Assembly: GCA_017407115.1 (NCBI GenBank)
Contig: JAFQXD010000070.1
Location: 1-64,000 of the forward strand
Source: Methanobrevibacter sp.
GTDB taxonomy: Archaea; Methanobacteriota; Methanobacteria; Methanobacteriales; Methanobacteriaceae
DNA: 64,000 nt
Reading direction: 5' to 3'
Both the position numbers and the translations under genes were made by a program. Below are positions 1 through 9,090 of this stretch, in pieces. Position 1 is the first letter of the stretch, and each line of letters begins with the position of its first letter. The notes under the pieces were generated by a model. The model made no database searches. It worked only from the letters and a program-made list of their open reading frames with translations, and was not told the origin of the DNA.

Positions 1-153
1 TAATCAATTGGCTAAATTTTATACGAATTTCAAATTGATATAATGTAATTTAAATATGAGGTGTTACATAACTATCAATTGCAGTTATTGAAATAGTACA
101 ATTATGGGAAAAAATCGTAAATTTAATATGTTTACAAAAAATAATATAAAATC

Positions 154-360
154 ATGGATATGAAAAATACCACAATACTTCTCATAATTTTGTTATGCAT
201 TTTGGGTTTGATAGTGGGAGTATACTATACAGAAGCCAGCGAGAGCACTGTAAACCCGGATGATTATGATGAAGTAATCCATGAAGATTCAAACGGAACA
301 ATCACCATCAAATTGCAGTTAAAAGGAAATGAAAGTAGTTTAGATAACTTTTTTACCTAA
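154..360 (+). CDS. small membrane-anchored or secreted protein
   Basis: A 68-residue protein with a hydrophobic N-terminal segment (about residues 6-25, rich in Ile and Leu) followed by a polar, acidic tail of about 40 residues. This reads as a signal anchor or uncleaved signal peptide with a short extracytoplasmic tail. No known domain is recognised. A second ATG lies two codons in, so the exact start is open, and no clear ribosome binding site is visible. It runs convergently into the next gene and the two overlap by 4 bases. A function cannot be assigned; the gene could be a remnant. Confidence 0.45.
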   Translation: MDMKNTTILLIILLCILGLIVGVYYTEASESTVNPDDYDEVIHEDSNGTITIKLQLKGNESSLDNFFT

Positions 361-734
361 ACAAAAGCTAATTTTGAAATCCTATTTGGAAAATGAGACC
401 TATTGCTTGTGAAATATTCAATGGTTTTTGTGTTTTCTCTATCTTCCACCAATACGCAAATCATCGCATTAAGAGAAATGGATTTTTCTTCAACACACAC
501 TTCCATTTTAAACAGAACTATATTATTTAAGCTTTCACGGGGAAAATTTAATCTGTTTGAAGCATCCAAAATTTCTAATGACACAGGAACATTATTATTA
601 TCAAAATCCAGCAATATTCCATCTCCCATTTCAACAGTTTCACCATACTGGAATTTTTTGTTAACTTTAACTCCCAATGTATCCGATAATATATCGTATT
701 TATAAATTACTTCATGAATGCTATTTTCTTTCAT
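357..734 (-). CDS. DUF2283-like protein
   Basis: A 125-residue soluble protein. The motif Y-D-x-L-S-D-T-L-G near residue 13, followed about 25 residues later by D-G-I-L-L-D-F-D and P-V-S-L-E-I-L-D-A-S, is the signature layout of the small DUF2283 beta-sheet family (a 'conducts, then describes its own residue D-G-x-x-x-D-x-D' pattern). The C-terminal half (about 70-125) is extra relative to the short bacterial DUF2283 proteins. Two relatives with the same architecture occur at 24716-25081 and 38005-38352; the former is paired with a DUF4258-like protein, a known toxin-antitoxin-like arrangement, but here no partner is visible. Function unknown; family call is by motif. Confidence 0.6.
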   Translation of the reverse strand: MKENSIHEVIYKYDILSDTLGVKVNKKFQYGETVEMGDGILLDFDNNNVPVSLEILDASNRLNFPRESLNNIVLFKMEVCVEEKSISLNAMICVLVEDRENTKTIEYFTSNRSHFPNRISKLAFV

Positions 735-989
735 ATTTAACCTCTTTTTGGCGAATGAATATGTCGTTTTGACTGTTATTTTTCAATCATCTAATCTAAT
801 TAAAAATCAAACAACAGTTGTAAATTATCTATTGGCATATTTGATACTATTTGAAGTGCGATTATATGATTAAACATGGATATGACTAATACTTAAAGTT
901 TACTACTCTCTCAAAGCAATATTCCATGATGAAAGCAATTTATTAAAAAAAAAATAAGGTAAATGATTAGAAAATTCTAACCATTAAAA

Positions 990-2476
990 CTAAACTCTCT
1001 CTTCGGCATCATCCCAATCGGGAGTTTGGGCCGGAAGAACAGTGAATATCAAAGTTGCAACAAGCAAAATAGCTGCTGAAATTACAGTAAATACCAGCTG
1101 TTCAAAGGTAGCGGCTTTTACCACATCAATCATACCTCCAATCCAAACGATTGTTAAAACTATCGGCAAAAGATATTTGACAATGCCTAACCACCATTTT
1201 CCAAGCTTGATTGTTTTACTTCTGGAATTCAAGAAATCAATGAATTTATCAGCTTAAATATCCATGCAAATATTATACATTCTAAAATCACTCCAATGAG
1301 CAGTGCAATCTGATTGATGAACGTATCGACAAATCCCAAAACATCACCACCATAGGCGGTTGCATAAATCATGGATATGCATGCACCGACAACAATCAGT
1401 ATTGTCATGGTTTTTGATCTTGAAAGGCCGAACTTGTTTTGTATTGAAAATGACAACGGTTCGATTGTTGAGAGAATGCTTGTAAGGCCTGCAAGATAAA
1501 CTGTTAAAAAGAACATAGGTCCTAAAACGTAAGCCCACTGACCAAGCACATTGAATACTGTAGGATATACAACAAATACAAGCCCTGTTTCCTAAGTTAC
1601 AAGATCAGCAACTGCAGTTCCGGACTGCATTGACATGTAACCTAAAATTGAAAACACCCCTAAAGCCGCAAAGTTTTCAAAAAGTGAATTTGCAAGAGCG
1701 ATTGAAATTGTATTTGTAATCAAATCAGCGTCATCTTTAGTGTAGCTTGCATACGTAAATGCAATTGACATGCCTAAACTTAAGGAGAATATAATCTGAC
1801 CAAATGCGGCCATCCATATGTTGAAATTTGTCAATAAAGACCAGTCGGGAGCGAAAAGCTCAGCCAAACCTATTGAGGCGCCCGGCAAAGTAAGTGAAAA
1901 TCCAACAATGATAATCATGATGATGAATAATGCAGGCACTAAAAGCCTTGACACCTTACCCAAACCCGCTTCAAGGTCCCTGTGGGATATAAACCAAATG
2001 ATTACCCAACCGACAAGCATTGCAACGGCAATGAGTGGAATGAAAGTCAGAAGACCAGACATTGAGGTTGAAGACTGAAGAAGGGTTGTTGCAAAGAAAG
2101 TGTCAGGATTTGCTCCCCAGCCCTTAGTGAAACTCAAAATCATGTAAATTCCATCCCAGCCCAGAATAGCTGAGTAATAAATCATAATCATAAATACAGC
2201 GACTGGCAGAAGCCAGCCTAAATATTCCCATTTGGAGCGAATCTTTCTTATAGCCTTCGGAAAAGAAGATTTAAAATTATATCCAACGCCATACTCTAAA
2301 ATCAAGAAAGGAATACCCATTAAAAGAATTGCTACAATATATGGAATGTAGAATGCTCCTCCTCCGTTAGAATAGAGTACGTAGGGATACCTCCAAATGT
2401 TTCCAAGTCCAACAGCAGAACCAATCATTGCAAGGATGAATGAAAGGTTGCTGCCCCATTCGTTTTTATCTGCTAT
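990..2476 (-). pseudogene. NSS-family sodium-dependent transporter, broken
   Basis: Remains of a neurotransmitter:sodium symporter family transporter of 12 predicted membrane spans. The N-terminal segment carries the family hallmark W-G-S-N-x-S-F-I-L-A then G-L-G-N-I-W-R-Y-P-Y. Three lesions are visible. An in-frame TAG at 1592-1594 sits where the next codons read on as ETGLVFVVYP, typical of the family, so CAG to TAG is the simplest change. A one-base deletion near 1254-1255 separates the reading frames; restoring one A gives the continuous segment FKADKFIDFLNSRSK. Finally, the expected start codon before A-D-K-N-E-W-G is ATA (2474-2476) rather than ATG, and no ATG/GTG/TTG in frame is close by; the open frame merely runs on into the 3' end of the licD gene. 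Probably non-functional; substrate would have been an amino acid and Na+. Confidence 0.8.
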
Positions 2477-2573
2477 AATTTCCCATTTTCCTATTAATAT
2501 TATGTCTAATATTTTTGTAAAAAGAGTAATAAATAGATTTAGATTTTGAAAAATTGGAAAAAAATAGGCAGGG

Positions 2574-3398
2574 TTAATATTTTCCAAAATCAATTTCATT
2601 TAAAACATGGTTAAAACGTTCTTCCTCAGGAGGAAGTTGCATATAATCTCCATAAATAGGTATTAAAGTATTGTCATCATTATTTGGAATGTTCATTTCA
2701 TAACCTTCAAATAATGCTTTTTTAGGAGGTTTATAATCAGTCCTTTTAAAAGTAGGTCTTTCAACAAGAGTCAAATCAGTTACATATTCCCCACTATTTG
2801 AATTATATTTTGTAAATACATTATATAATCTCTTTTGAAAATACTTCGGACCAAAACCAAAAGTTCTAAAAAGTTTATGGGTTATATTAAGTATTAGATT
2901 AAATATTTTTGAGTAATTATCAAATTTGAACACTGAAATCGGATATAACCTTGTTAACACATAACATCTTTGAATGAATAACCATCTTTTAAACTTGTTA
3001 TCTGGCAAATTATCCAAAATAAATAGATCAATATGAATTCCCAATTTAAATGAAACATGTTTATCCCAATATTCAGCCCAATATGTTCCATTTAATGACA
3101 TTCTACCAAATTGAAAGCAGTATTCATTATTATATCTTGAATCAAAAATTGTGTATTTTTCGCTAGGATTTTCTTCCATTACCTTGAGGAACTTTTCATA
3201 ATCTTCTCTAAACATCATTATATCAATATCATCATCCCATGGAATGAATCCTTGATGTCTGATAGCTCCAATTTGAGTTCCAAAAATCAGATAATACTCA
3301 ATATCATTTTTATCACAGATTTCAACGAAATCGTTTAAAATCATTAATTCGACTTCTTTAATATGATTAAGCTCTTCCTCATCATATTCATTATACAT
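2574..3398 (-). CDS. LicD-family phosphotransferase (first copy)
   Basis: A 274-residue LicD-family protein. The family transfers a phospho-head group (phosphocholine in bacteria, ribitol phosphate in fukutin relatives) from a CDP-activated donor onto a glycan. The nucleotidyltransferase-fold core is clear: G-x-x-I-G-A-I-R-H-Q-G-F-I-P-W-D-D-D-I-D ends at residue 59, with the acidic cluster W-D-D-D-I-D at 54-59 expected to bind metal. The C-terminus carries the Y-G-D-Y-M-Q-L-P-P motif. It is soluble with no signal. It is the last gene of the island, 14 bases downstream of a cytidylyltransferase fusion that could supply its donor. A paralogue lies at 6823-7656. Actual donor and acceptor are unknown. 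Confidence 0.85.
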   Translation of the reverse strand: MYNEYDEEELNHIKEVELMILNDFVEICDKNDIEYYLIFGTQIGAIRHQGFIPWDDDIDIMMFREDYEKFLKVMEENPSEKYTIFDSRYNNEYCFQFGRMSLNGTYWAEYWDKHVSFKLGIHIDLFILDNLPDNKFKRWLFIQRCYVLTRLYPISVFKFDNYSKIFNLILNITHKLFRTFGFGPKYFQKRLYNVFTKYNSNSGEYVTDLTLVERPTFKRTDYKPPKKALFEGYEMNIPNNDDNTLIPIYGDYMQLPPEEERFNHVLNEIDFGKY

Positions 3399-3412
3399 CG
3401 TTACACCAGAAA

Positions 3413-4741
3413 TTAATATTTTTGAATATAATTAACATCCTTATTTTCAAAGTCTTCAATTATTTTACAAATTGCATTGGAAATGTCACTATCAATATAT
3501 GTATTATTTTTATTAAGTTCTATGGATTTTGCAAAAGCAACAAGTTCATATCTTATTCCTTCACCATCCAATTGATAGAAATATTTCTTATTATCTTCTA
3601 AGTTTTCAAATCTTAATTCAAAATAATCTGTTTTCCACCAAGGTGCAGGCACATATGCATAACCTTCACTTCCGGAAATAATTAATTCCCCCTCAGATTT
3701 AACACTGTTTGCAACTTTTATGGATGCTACAGCATGTTCATAGAGAAAATCAATTTTAGTAAACAAATCAAAATTATCCTTGTTTTCCATAATTAATGAA
3801 TTAATAGTTCTATCTTTATAATCAACACCCAATATCTGAAATATCGGCAAAAGTGCAGTTGGCGCCCATGCAGTGATGCTGTTCCAAGAGCTATCATCAT
3901 ATTCTCTTATACTGGTACAGGTAGCATCAACAGAATAGACTTCTCCAATTTTACCTCCCTTAAGTAAAAGCAATAATCGATTATATGCTGTTGAATAAGC
4001 TGTTTTAATAGAATCCATTAAGATTAAATCGTTTTCATTAGCTAAATTCTGTAATTCAATAGATTCTTTTTCATTTAAAGCAAATGGAGACTCACATAAA
4101 ACATGCTTTCCTTGACTTAATGCTTTTTTAACCTGCTCATAATGTTTTGTAGGATGGGAAACAATATAAACCGCATCAACCAAGGGTAACAGTTCATCAT
4201 AATCTTTAGCTAAAATTAAATCCTCGTTTTCATAGCATTTCTCTTCATTTTCATTGTCAACAGAAATTGCATTAACCACAATACCGTTTACATATTTGGA
4301 TTCATCATAAAACTTTTTCAATACATTACCTTCACCGATAAGGCCCAAATTAATATTTCTATTTTTAGACCTTATATCTGAGCTGGATACTCCTTCAGTT
4401 CTCTCTAGATAAACCACATCACAATATTCTTTTAGATAATCAAAGTACCCCACCCAATCAGATCCTACAGTGAAAATGTCAACATCAAATCTTTTTATAT
4501 CATCTATTTTTTGACCTTCATACTCCTCAATGATAATTTCATCAGCGAGTCCTGTTGCCCTAACAGATTCTATTCTCTCCATTAATGACTGTTTAACATT
4601 GATTTTTCCTCGTGTTTTGTCAAAGTCATCGGCAGTAACCCCAACGATTAAATAATCTCCCAAATCTTTTGCTCGCTCTAAAAGCCTTTGATGTCCATAA
4701 TGGAATAAATCATATGTTCCATAGGTAATTACTTTTTTCAT
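3413..4741 (-). CDS. TagD-like cytidylyltransferase fused to Gfo/Idh/MocA domain
   Basis: A 442-residue two-domain protein. Residues 1-125 are a small nucleotidyltransferase of the glycerol-3-phosphate cytidylyltransferase (TagD/GCT) type: G-T-Y-D-L-F-H-Y-G-H with the HxGH site at 14-17 and R-T-E-G-V-S-S-S-D-I-R at 114-124. Residues 131-442 resemble a Gfo/Idh/MocA oxidoreductase, beginning with a Rossmann strand N-L-G-L-I-G-E-G-N-V. The conserved E-K-P motif of that family reads E-S-P here (in V-L-C-E-S-P-F), so the usual catalytic lysine is missing. Start ATG overlaps the upstream stop by one base, implying translational coupling. Inferred role: making a CDP-activated polyol or amino alcohol for LicD. 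Substrate cannot be told from sequence. Confidence 0.8.
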   Translation of the reverse strand: MKKVITYGTYDLFHYGHQRLLERAKDLGDYLIVGVTADDFDKTRGKINVKQSLMERIESVRATGLADEIIIEEYEGQKIDDIKRFDVDIFTVGSDWVGYFDYLKEYCDVVYLERTEGVSSSDIRSKNRNINLGLIGEGNVLKKFYDESKYVNGIVVNAISVDNENEEKCYENEDLILAKDYDELLPLVDAVYIVSHPTKHYEQVKKALSQGKHVLCESPFALNEKESIELQNLANENDLILMDSIKTAYSTAYNRLLLLLKGGKIGEVYSVDATCTSIREYDDSSWNSITAWAPTALLPIFQILGVDYKDRTINSLIMENKDNFDLFTKIDFLYEHAVASIKVANSVKSEGELIISGSEGYAYVPAPWWKTDYFELRFENLEDNKKYFYQLDGEGIRYELVAFAKSIELNKNNTYIDSDISNAICKIIEDFENKDVNYIQKY

Positions 4742-5817
4742 TAGAATAATCCTCTTTTTTGTATGTCTTTAAGTGCATTGATTAATGTATCATTGTCTTC
4801 TGGAGTTAAATCTCCCATATGGCCAACTCTGAATATCATGTCCTTTGAAAGGTCATCCCGTGCAGTACTAACCCAAATATCATATTCATTTTTTAGGATT
4901 TCAACCAAATTAACGTCAAGTATCTCTTTTGAATGAACTGTTGTAACTGCATTGGATAGGCATTTGCATCTCACTTCAAATGGGAATTCCTCTATTTTTG
5001 TTCTGAAGTCATTGGCCAAATCAACAACCCTTTGAACTTCAACATCGACTCCACCATCATTTTTAATTTGTTTTAATCTTGCATTAAGCTGTAATATAAC
5101 AGTGATAGCCGGAGTAAAAGGTGTTTGACCTCTGACCCCATTGATAAGCATGTCATTAAAATCAAAATACATTGATTTGCAGGAATTATTTTCAACACGT
5201 TTTAATGCTTCTTTGGATAAGGTAATAATTGCAATTCCTGGCGGGCATGCAAGAGCTTTTTGAGAACCTGTAATGACAACGTCAATTTTTTGTTCTGTCA
5301 TGTTTAAAGGATCTGCTAAAAATGAGCTTATTGCATCAACAACTAACAATAAATTATTTTTTTTACAGAATTCACTTATCATATCCAAATCATAATGAAC
5401 ACCAGAACTTGTCTCACAGATGTTAACTAAAAATGCCGTGAAATCCTTACCATCATACTCATATAGCATTTCAGAAGTAAGGCAGGACCCAAAATCCACC
5501 TTGATGTCTTCACAATCGATATTATGAAGTTTACATAAGTCTACAAATCTCTGACCGAAACCTCCGCCATTGACAATCAATACTTTGTCTTCTTCATTAA
5601 AAACGTTCATGACAGTGGATTCCATTCCTGCAGTTCCAGATCCTGTTAAAAAAATGACTCTTGAATCTTCATCAGCATATAACATTTCTTTCATTAATTT
5701 TTCATTTTCAAGAGTAACTTGAGAAAATTCGGGAGTCCTGAAATATGGTGTCTGTTGACTGCCTATTTCTAAAACCAAATCACTGCTCATAACTGGTCCT
5801 AAAGCAAAGTTTAACAT
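4741..5817 (-). CDS. class V PLP-dependent aminotransferase
   Basis: A 358-residue fold-type I aminotransferase of class V, closest in style to alanine-glyoxylate / serine-glyoxylate / 2-aminoethylphosphonate-pyruvate transaminases. Visible features: T-G-S-G-T-A-G-M-E-S at about 58-67 (phosphate cup), V-V-D-A-I-S-S at 159-165 with the pyridine-binding Asp161, and G-S-Q-K-A-L with the Schiff-base Lys187. A good ribosome binding site AGGAGATAA precedes the ATG. It is flanked by a methyltransferase and the cytidylyltransferase fusion, suggesting that it aminates a small keto or aldehyde substrate that is then methylated or CDP-activated. No phosphoenolpyruvate mutase is present in the window, so a phosphonate product is not supported. 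Confidence 0.8.
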   Translation of the reverse strand: MLNFALGPVMSSDLVLEIGSQQTPYFRTPEFSQVTLENEKLMKEMLYADEDSRVIFLTGSGTAGMESTVMNVFNEEDKVLIVNGGGFGQRFVDLCKLHNIDCEDIKVDFGSCLTSEMLYEYDGKDFTAFLVNICETSSGVHYDLDMISEFCKKNNLLLVVDAISSFLADPLNMTEQKIDVVITGSQKALACPPGIAIITLSKEALKRVENNSCKSMYFDFNDMLINGVRGQTPFTPAITVILQLNARLKQIKNDGGVDVEVQRVVDLANDFRTKIEEFPFEVRCKCLSNAVTTVHSKEILDVNLVEILKNEYDIWVSTARDDLSKDMIFRVGHMGDLTPEDNDTLINALKDIQKRGLF

Positions 5818-5833
5818 GAAAATTATCTCCTAT

Positions 5834-6544
5834 TTATTCAATAACATAATACATATACTTTGTTTCAGTATGGTCGCTTAAATCTTGGAAAAGATCTTCA
5901 GCAAATATTTCATTGCAATTTAAATCAGAGAATATATCTCTGTATTCTTGTTCAGTCCTGTAAATTGCATTATAATCCGCTTCCAAACCTTCTGAATAGA
6001 AATCTTTAAGAGTTAATCTTGTTTCCATACAAGAAGTTGGCTCCATTGCAAATACAATTTTATTGTCAGTGCAAACTGAATTAACTTCATTCATAATAAT
6101 TTTCAAATCATCATCATTAATGTACATTAAAAATCCGGAAAAAATTACAATATCAAATGGAGGTTCAATTAATAACTCTTCGACTTTAATATCTGTAGCA
6201 GACATTTCCTGGAAATAACAGTCATCATAACCTTCATATGTTTTTTTAGCTATTGCTATAAGCTCTTCTGAGAAATCTAAACCTAAATATGATTCGCATT
6301 TATCATGTAAAGCTTCAGCCCATCTGCCGATTCCACAACCAATTTCTAAAACTTTTTTACCAGATGTGTCAATTTTATTATAGAATAGTTTTTTCTCTTC
6401 TTCATGTCTTTGAGCAGAATTTTCCTTATCTTGGAATAAAACAATAGACAAATCACTTTCTAAATCACGATTAGCTCTATCATTAAAAAAATCTTTTACT
6501 TTATCTGGACTGATATCTTCATTATCACCATATAATCTAGACAT
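5834..6544 (-). CDS. class I SAM-dependent methyltransferase
   Basis: A 236-residue Rossmann methyltransferase. Motif I V-L-E-I-G-C-G-I-G at 65-73 and the acidic residue of Y-L-G-L-D-F-S about 20 residues later bind S-adenosylmethionine; a P-P-F-D-I-V-I-F-S-G segment follows as the motif IV equivalent. Soluble, no signal peptide. Ribosome binding site AAAGGTGTT stands before the ATG. It is the first gene of a four-gene run (methyltransferase, aminotransferase, cytidylyltransferase fusion, LicD) preceded by a 278-base spacer. By context it may N-methylate or O-methylate the head group placed by LicD; this is inference. Confidence 0.8.
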   Translation of the reverse strand: MSRLYGDNEDISPDKVKDFFNDRANRDLESDLSIVLFQDKENSAQRHEEEKKLFYNKIDTSGKKVLEIGCGIGRWAEALHDKCESYLGLDFSEELIAIAKKTYEGYDDCYFQEMSATDIKVEELLIEPPFDIVIFSGFLMYINDDDLKIIMNEVNSVCTDNKIVFAMEPTSCMETRLTLKDFYSEGLEADYNAIYRTEQEYRDIFSDLNCNEIFAEDLFQDLSDHTETKYMYYVIE

Positions 6545-6641
6545 TTTAACACCTTTAAGAATATTTAAATATTAATTTAATTAATAAAAAAAATAATTAA
6601 TTTTTTATATTTATCTTTTTAGACATAACTCTATATTAAAT

Positions 6642-6660
6642 TTTATATATAATTATAAAT
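6642..6660 (-). promoter_or_regulatory. candidate TATA region for the head-group operon
   Basis: In the 278-base spacer between the second licD gene and the methyltransferase gene, this stretch is an extended TATA-like run (TTTATATATAATTATAAAT on the plus strand, read as a minus-strand promoter). It lies about 100 bases before the methyltransferase ATG, leaving room for a short leader. The whole spacer is extremely A+T-rich, so TATA-like strings occur by chance and this call is weak. Nothing else was recognised in the spacer. Confidence 0.3.
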
Positions 6661-6822
6661 TTACAAACATCAATTAATCATATTTAAAGATTTTAATTTT
6701 GATGTTGCTAAATAAGTTATTCTTATTTTTGTTATGAATTATAAAATACAAGTGACCCATTTATTCTCCATTATTAGAACCTTATTCAATTCTAGTTATA
6801 ATTTTATTTATGCTGTTTACAC

Positions 6823-7656
6823 CTAATATTCTCCAAAATCAATCTTTTCTGGAGCAGGACGGAATCTTTTTTCTTTTGGAGGTAATTCCATATAATTACC
6901 ATAGATTCTAGTTAATATTTTATCAGGATTATTTGGAATATTCACTTCGATATCTTCAAATCTTGCCTTTTTTGAAGGCAACCAATCTTTTTTATCATAT
7001 ACTGGCATTTGACATATTGCAGGAAAGTCACAAACTTGATTACATTCTTCATTTACATATTTTGAAAAACTTTTGATACATCTCTTTTTAATATATTGTG
7101 GAGAAATAGGCATTATTTTTAAAATATAATGGATTGATTGTTGCAGATATTTTTTAAATTTTGATTCATTATCATATTTTAAATAAGCATATACTGTTAA
7201 TTGGTTTAGTATAAAACAAGAACATTTATGGATAAACCGTTTAAATTTATTATTTGGTATATTATCTAAAATAAATATGTCTATAAATATATTTGGAGTA
7301 TAATTAACTTGATTAGCCCACCATTCTGCCATAATAGTGTCTTTTAGTGTTAACTGTCCCCAAGGGTGGTGGTAATCATTAGGTTTTGTTTCATTAAAAA
7401 AACAATATTTATCATCAAGTTCATTGTTTAAAATCTCGCTTAACTTTTCAAATTCATTTCTAAATAAGATTACATCAATATCATCATCCCATGGTATAAA
7501 TCCACCATGCCTTATAGTCCCAAGCAAACTTCCGCCATAGATAAAATAAGTTATATTGTTTTCTTCACAAATTTTAATGAAATATTTTAGGATTTCTTTA
7601 CTAACTAATTGTAAATGTTTTAGTGTTTCATCGTCATATCGTTTTGATTTTACCAT
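6823..7656 (-). CDS. LicD-family phosphotransferase (second copy)
   Basis: A 277-residue LicD protein, homologous along its length to the copy at 2574-3398 (same core G-T-I-R-H-G-G-F-I-P-W-D-D-D-I-D, acidic cluster 56-61; same C-terminal Y-G-N-Y-M-E-L-P-P). The two copies differ enough in the middle third to act on different acceptors or donors. It is bounded by A+T-rich spacers of about 150 and 280 bases, so it may have its own transcript. Expected activity: transfer of a phosphorylated head group from a CDP donor to a sugar; donor not determinable. Confidence 0.85.
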   Translation of the reverse strand: MVKSKRYDDETLKHLQLVSKEILKYFIKICEENNITYFIYGGSLLGTIRHGGFIPWDDDIDVILFRNEFEKLSEILNNELDDKYCFFNETKPNDYHHPWGQLTLKDTIMAEWWANQVNYTPNIFIDIFILDNIPNNKFKRFIHKCSCFILNQLTVYAYLKYDNESKFKKYLQQSIHYILKIMPISPQYIKKRCIKSFSKYVNEECNQVCDFPAICQMPVYDKKDWLPSKKARFEDIEVNIPNNPDKILTRIYGNYMELPPKEKRFRPAPEKIDFGEY

Positions 7657-7803
7657 ATTACCCCTTTAATTCTATATTTATTAATGTTTAATACAATATA
7701 ATATTTGTAGTTTTAACTATTTCTTTCTCCAACATATAATTTAATAGAAAATTAGGTATGCAATATTTATAAATACGCCCCATTAGTAAAGTTTAAATTA
7801 TCC

Positions 7804-9090
7804 TCAATACCCTTTTATTATTTTATTAATTTTTTCAGCATTTACATCACTATTATCCATATCCGATTCGTGGGACGATTTATTTTTAAATGCAGATTTA
7901 AAAACTATAGGAAGACCCTTTGGCATTGTTAATGATTTTTTAATTATGAATTTTAGTCGTGAAAATGTTGGATTAGTTGGATAAAAATCACTTTTAAATG
8001 AATCATCATTAATCATCTTTTCAGCATAATCACAAATATTTTCATAAACTAATTTATCCCCAAAATAATAATATTTTTTAACATCTTCATCAGAAACAGG
8101 AAATGGTTTATCAGATTTGCCTGTATTAAACTTTTCAAATTCTTCATAAGAATCAATGCAATCTGCATGACATAATAATGGATTATCAAAATCAGAATCT
8201 AAAGGAACAGGCCTTAAAATATTGCACTGTTTTTTTAATAAATAAACATCAATAATAGAAGTACTTAAACATGTATTTAAGTAATCAGATGGTCTAATCC
8301 ATTCTTGAATAGCATATTTACCAATATAATGAAAATTTGGATATTTCTTTTCCAAAGCTTGTGCATCAAAATATTCAGTAACTACATTATATTCAGCAGG
8401 ATGAGGTCGATAAATAAATTCTTTTTCAGGATGTTCTTCTAAAAATTTTATAACCCATTCCATGAAAATTTTTTTAGTCTCAATATCCCATTTTTGCATA
8501 TATTTACCATCTTCAAGATTGTTATTCAACCTAATTAATCTTTCATCAGTATCATATTCATTGAATGTGAAACTGGAAATGAATAAGACCCATTCTTTTT
8601 GAAAATCTAATCCAAATTCTTTAGCCAATTCTTCTTTTGTTTTATAAAATGAATCAAACATTTCGTTAGAAAAATCTGTCTTAATATCACCAGTCACTGC
8701 CAAATTTCTCTCAGGAATGCCTTGTTTCATCATTTCTTCTTTAATATGTTCGCTCCAACATATAAACGACATGTGTTTCAAGTATTCTCTTGGATAATGA
8801 AGTGTTGAATTCAAAATTCTATCTGCAATTACTTGCTCATATCGCATATTCAACATTTTATCAATTTTAGGCCTAAAACGTGCAGTAAATCTTTCTAAAT
8901 CACTATTATCGTATCCAGAATGAGCAATTACCAATTTTGGTTTTTCTTTAATTGGAAAAACAATTTCATGATAATTCCAATAATCTTTTAGTTCAACACT
9001 ATATCCTCTTCTTTCAAATTCTGCTTTTAAAAGATTAGCATTATTTAATTCTCTTTCAGGTAGTTCATAAAATATTACAATATCTGCCAT
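7804..9090 (-). CDS. putative surface-polymer glycosyl- or glycerophosphotransferase
   Basis: A 428-residue soluble protein that looks like a GT-B fold transferase. The segment F-I-Y-R-P-H-P-A-E at about 233-241 matches the R-x-H-P motif found in CDP-glycerol glycerophosphotransferases and in related surface carbohydrate transferases; a short serine-rich stretch T-C-L-S-T-S-I-I-D-V follows about 50 residues later, where these enzymes have a nucleotide-phosphate-binding S-x-S-x-D. The start abuts the stop of the cytidylyltransferase gene (1-base gap), arguing for a shared operon. Best guess: it uses the CDP-polyol made by the neighbouring TarI-like enzyme. Family assignment is by motif and context only. 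Confidence 0.55.
   Translation of the reverse strand: MADIVIFYELPERELNNANLLKAEFERRGYSVELKDYWNYHEIVFPIKEKPKLVIAHSGYDNSDLERFTARFRPKIDKMLNMRYEQVIADRILNSTLHYPREYLKHMSFICWSEHIKEEMMKQGIPERNLAVTGDIKTDFSNEMFDSFYKTKEELAKEFGLDFQKEWVLFISSFTFNEYDTDERLIRLNNNLEDGKYMQKWDIETKKIFMEWVIKFLEEHPEKEFIYRPHPAEYNVVTEYFDAQALEKKYPNFHYIGKYAIQEWIRPSDYLNTCLSTSIIDVYLLKKQCNILRPVPLDSDFDNPLLCHADCIDSYEEFEKFNTGKSDKPFPVSDEDVKKYYYFGDKLVYENICDYAEKMINDDSFKSDFYPTNPTFSRLKFIIKKSLTMPKGLPIVFKSAFKNKSSHESDMDNSDVNAEKINKIIKGY

Noticed and set aside
1592..1594. In-frame TAG decoded as pyrrolysine
   Set aside because: The only support is continuity of the frame. Methanobrevibacter is not known to use pyrrolysine, no pyl gene is in the window, a second frameshift lies downstream, and the change from CAG is a simple transition.
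4741..5817. 2-aminoethylphosphonate pathway
   Set aside because: The aminotransferase is of the same class as PhnW, but no phosphoenolpyruvate mutase or phosphonopyruvate decarboxylase is present.
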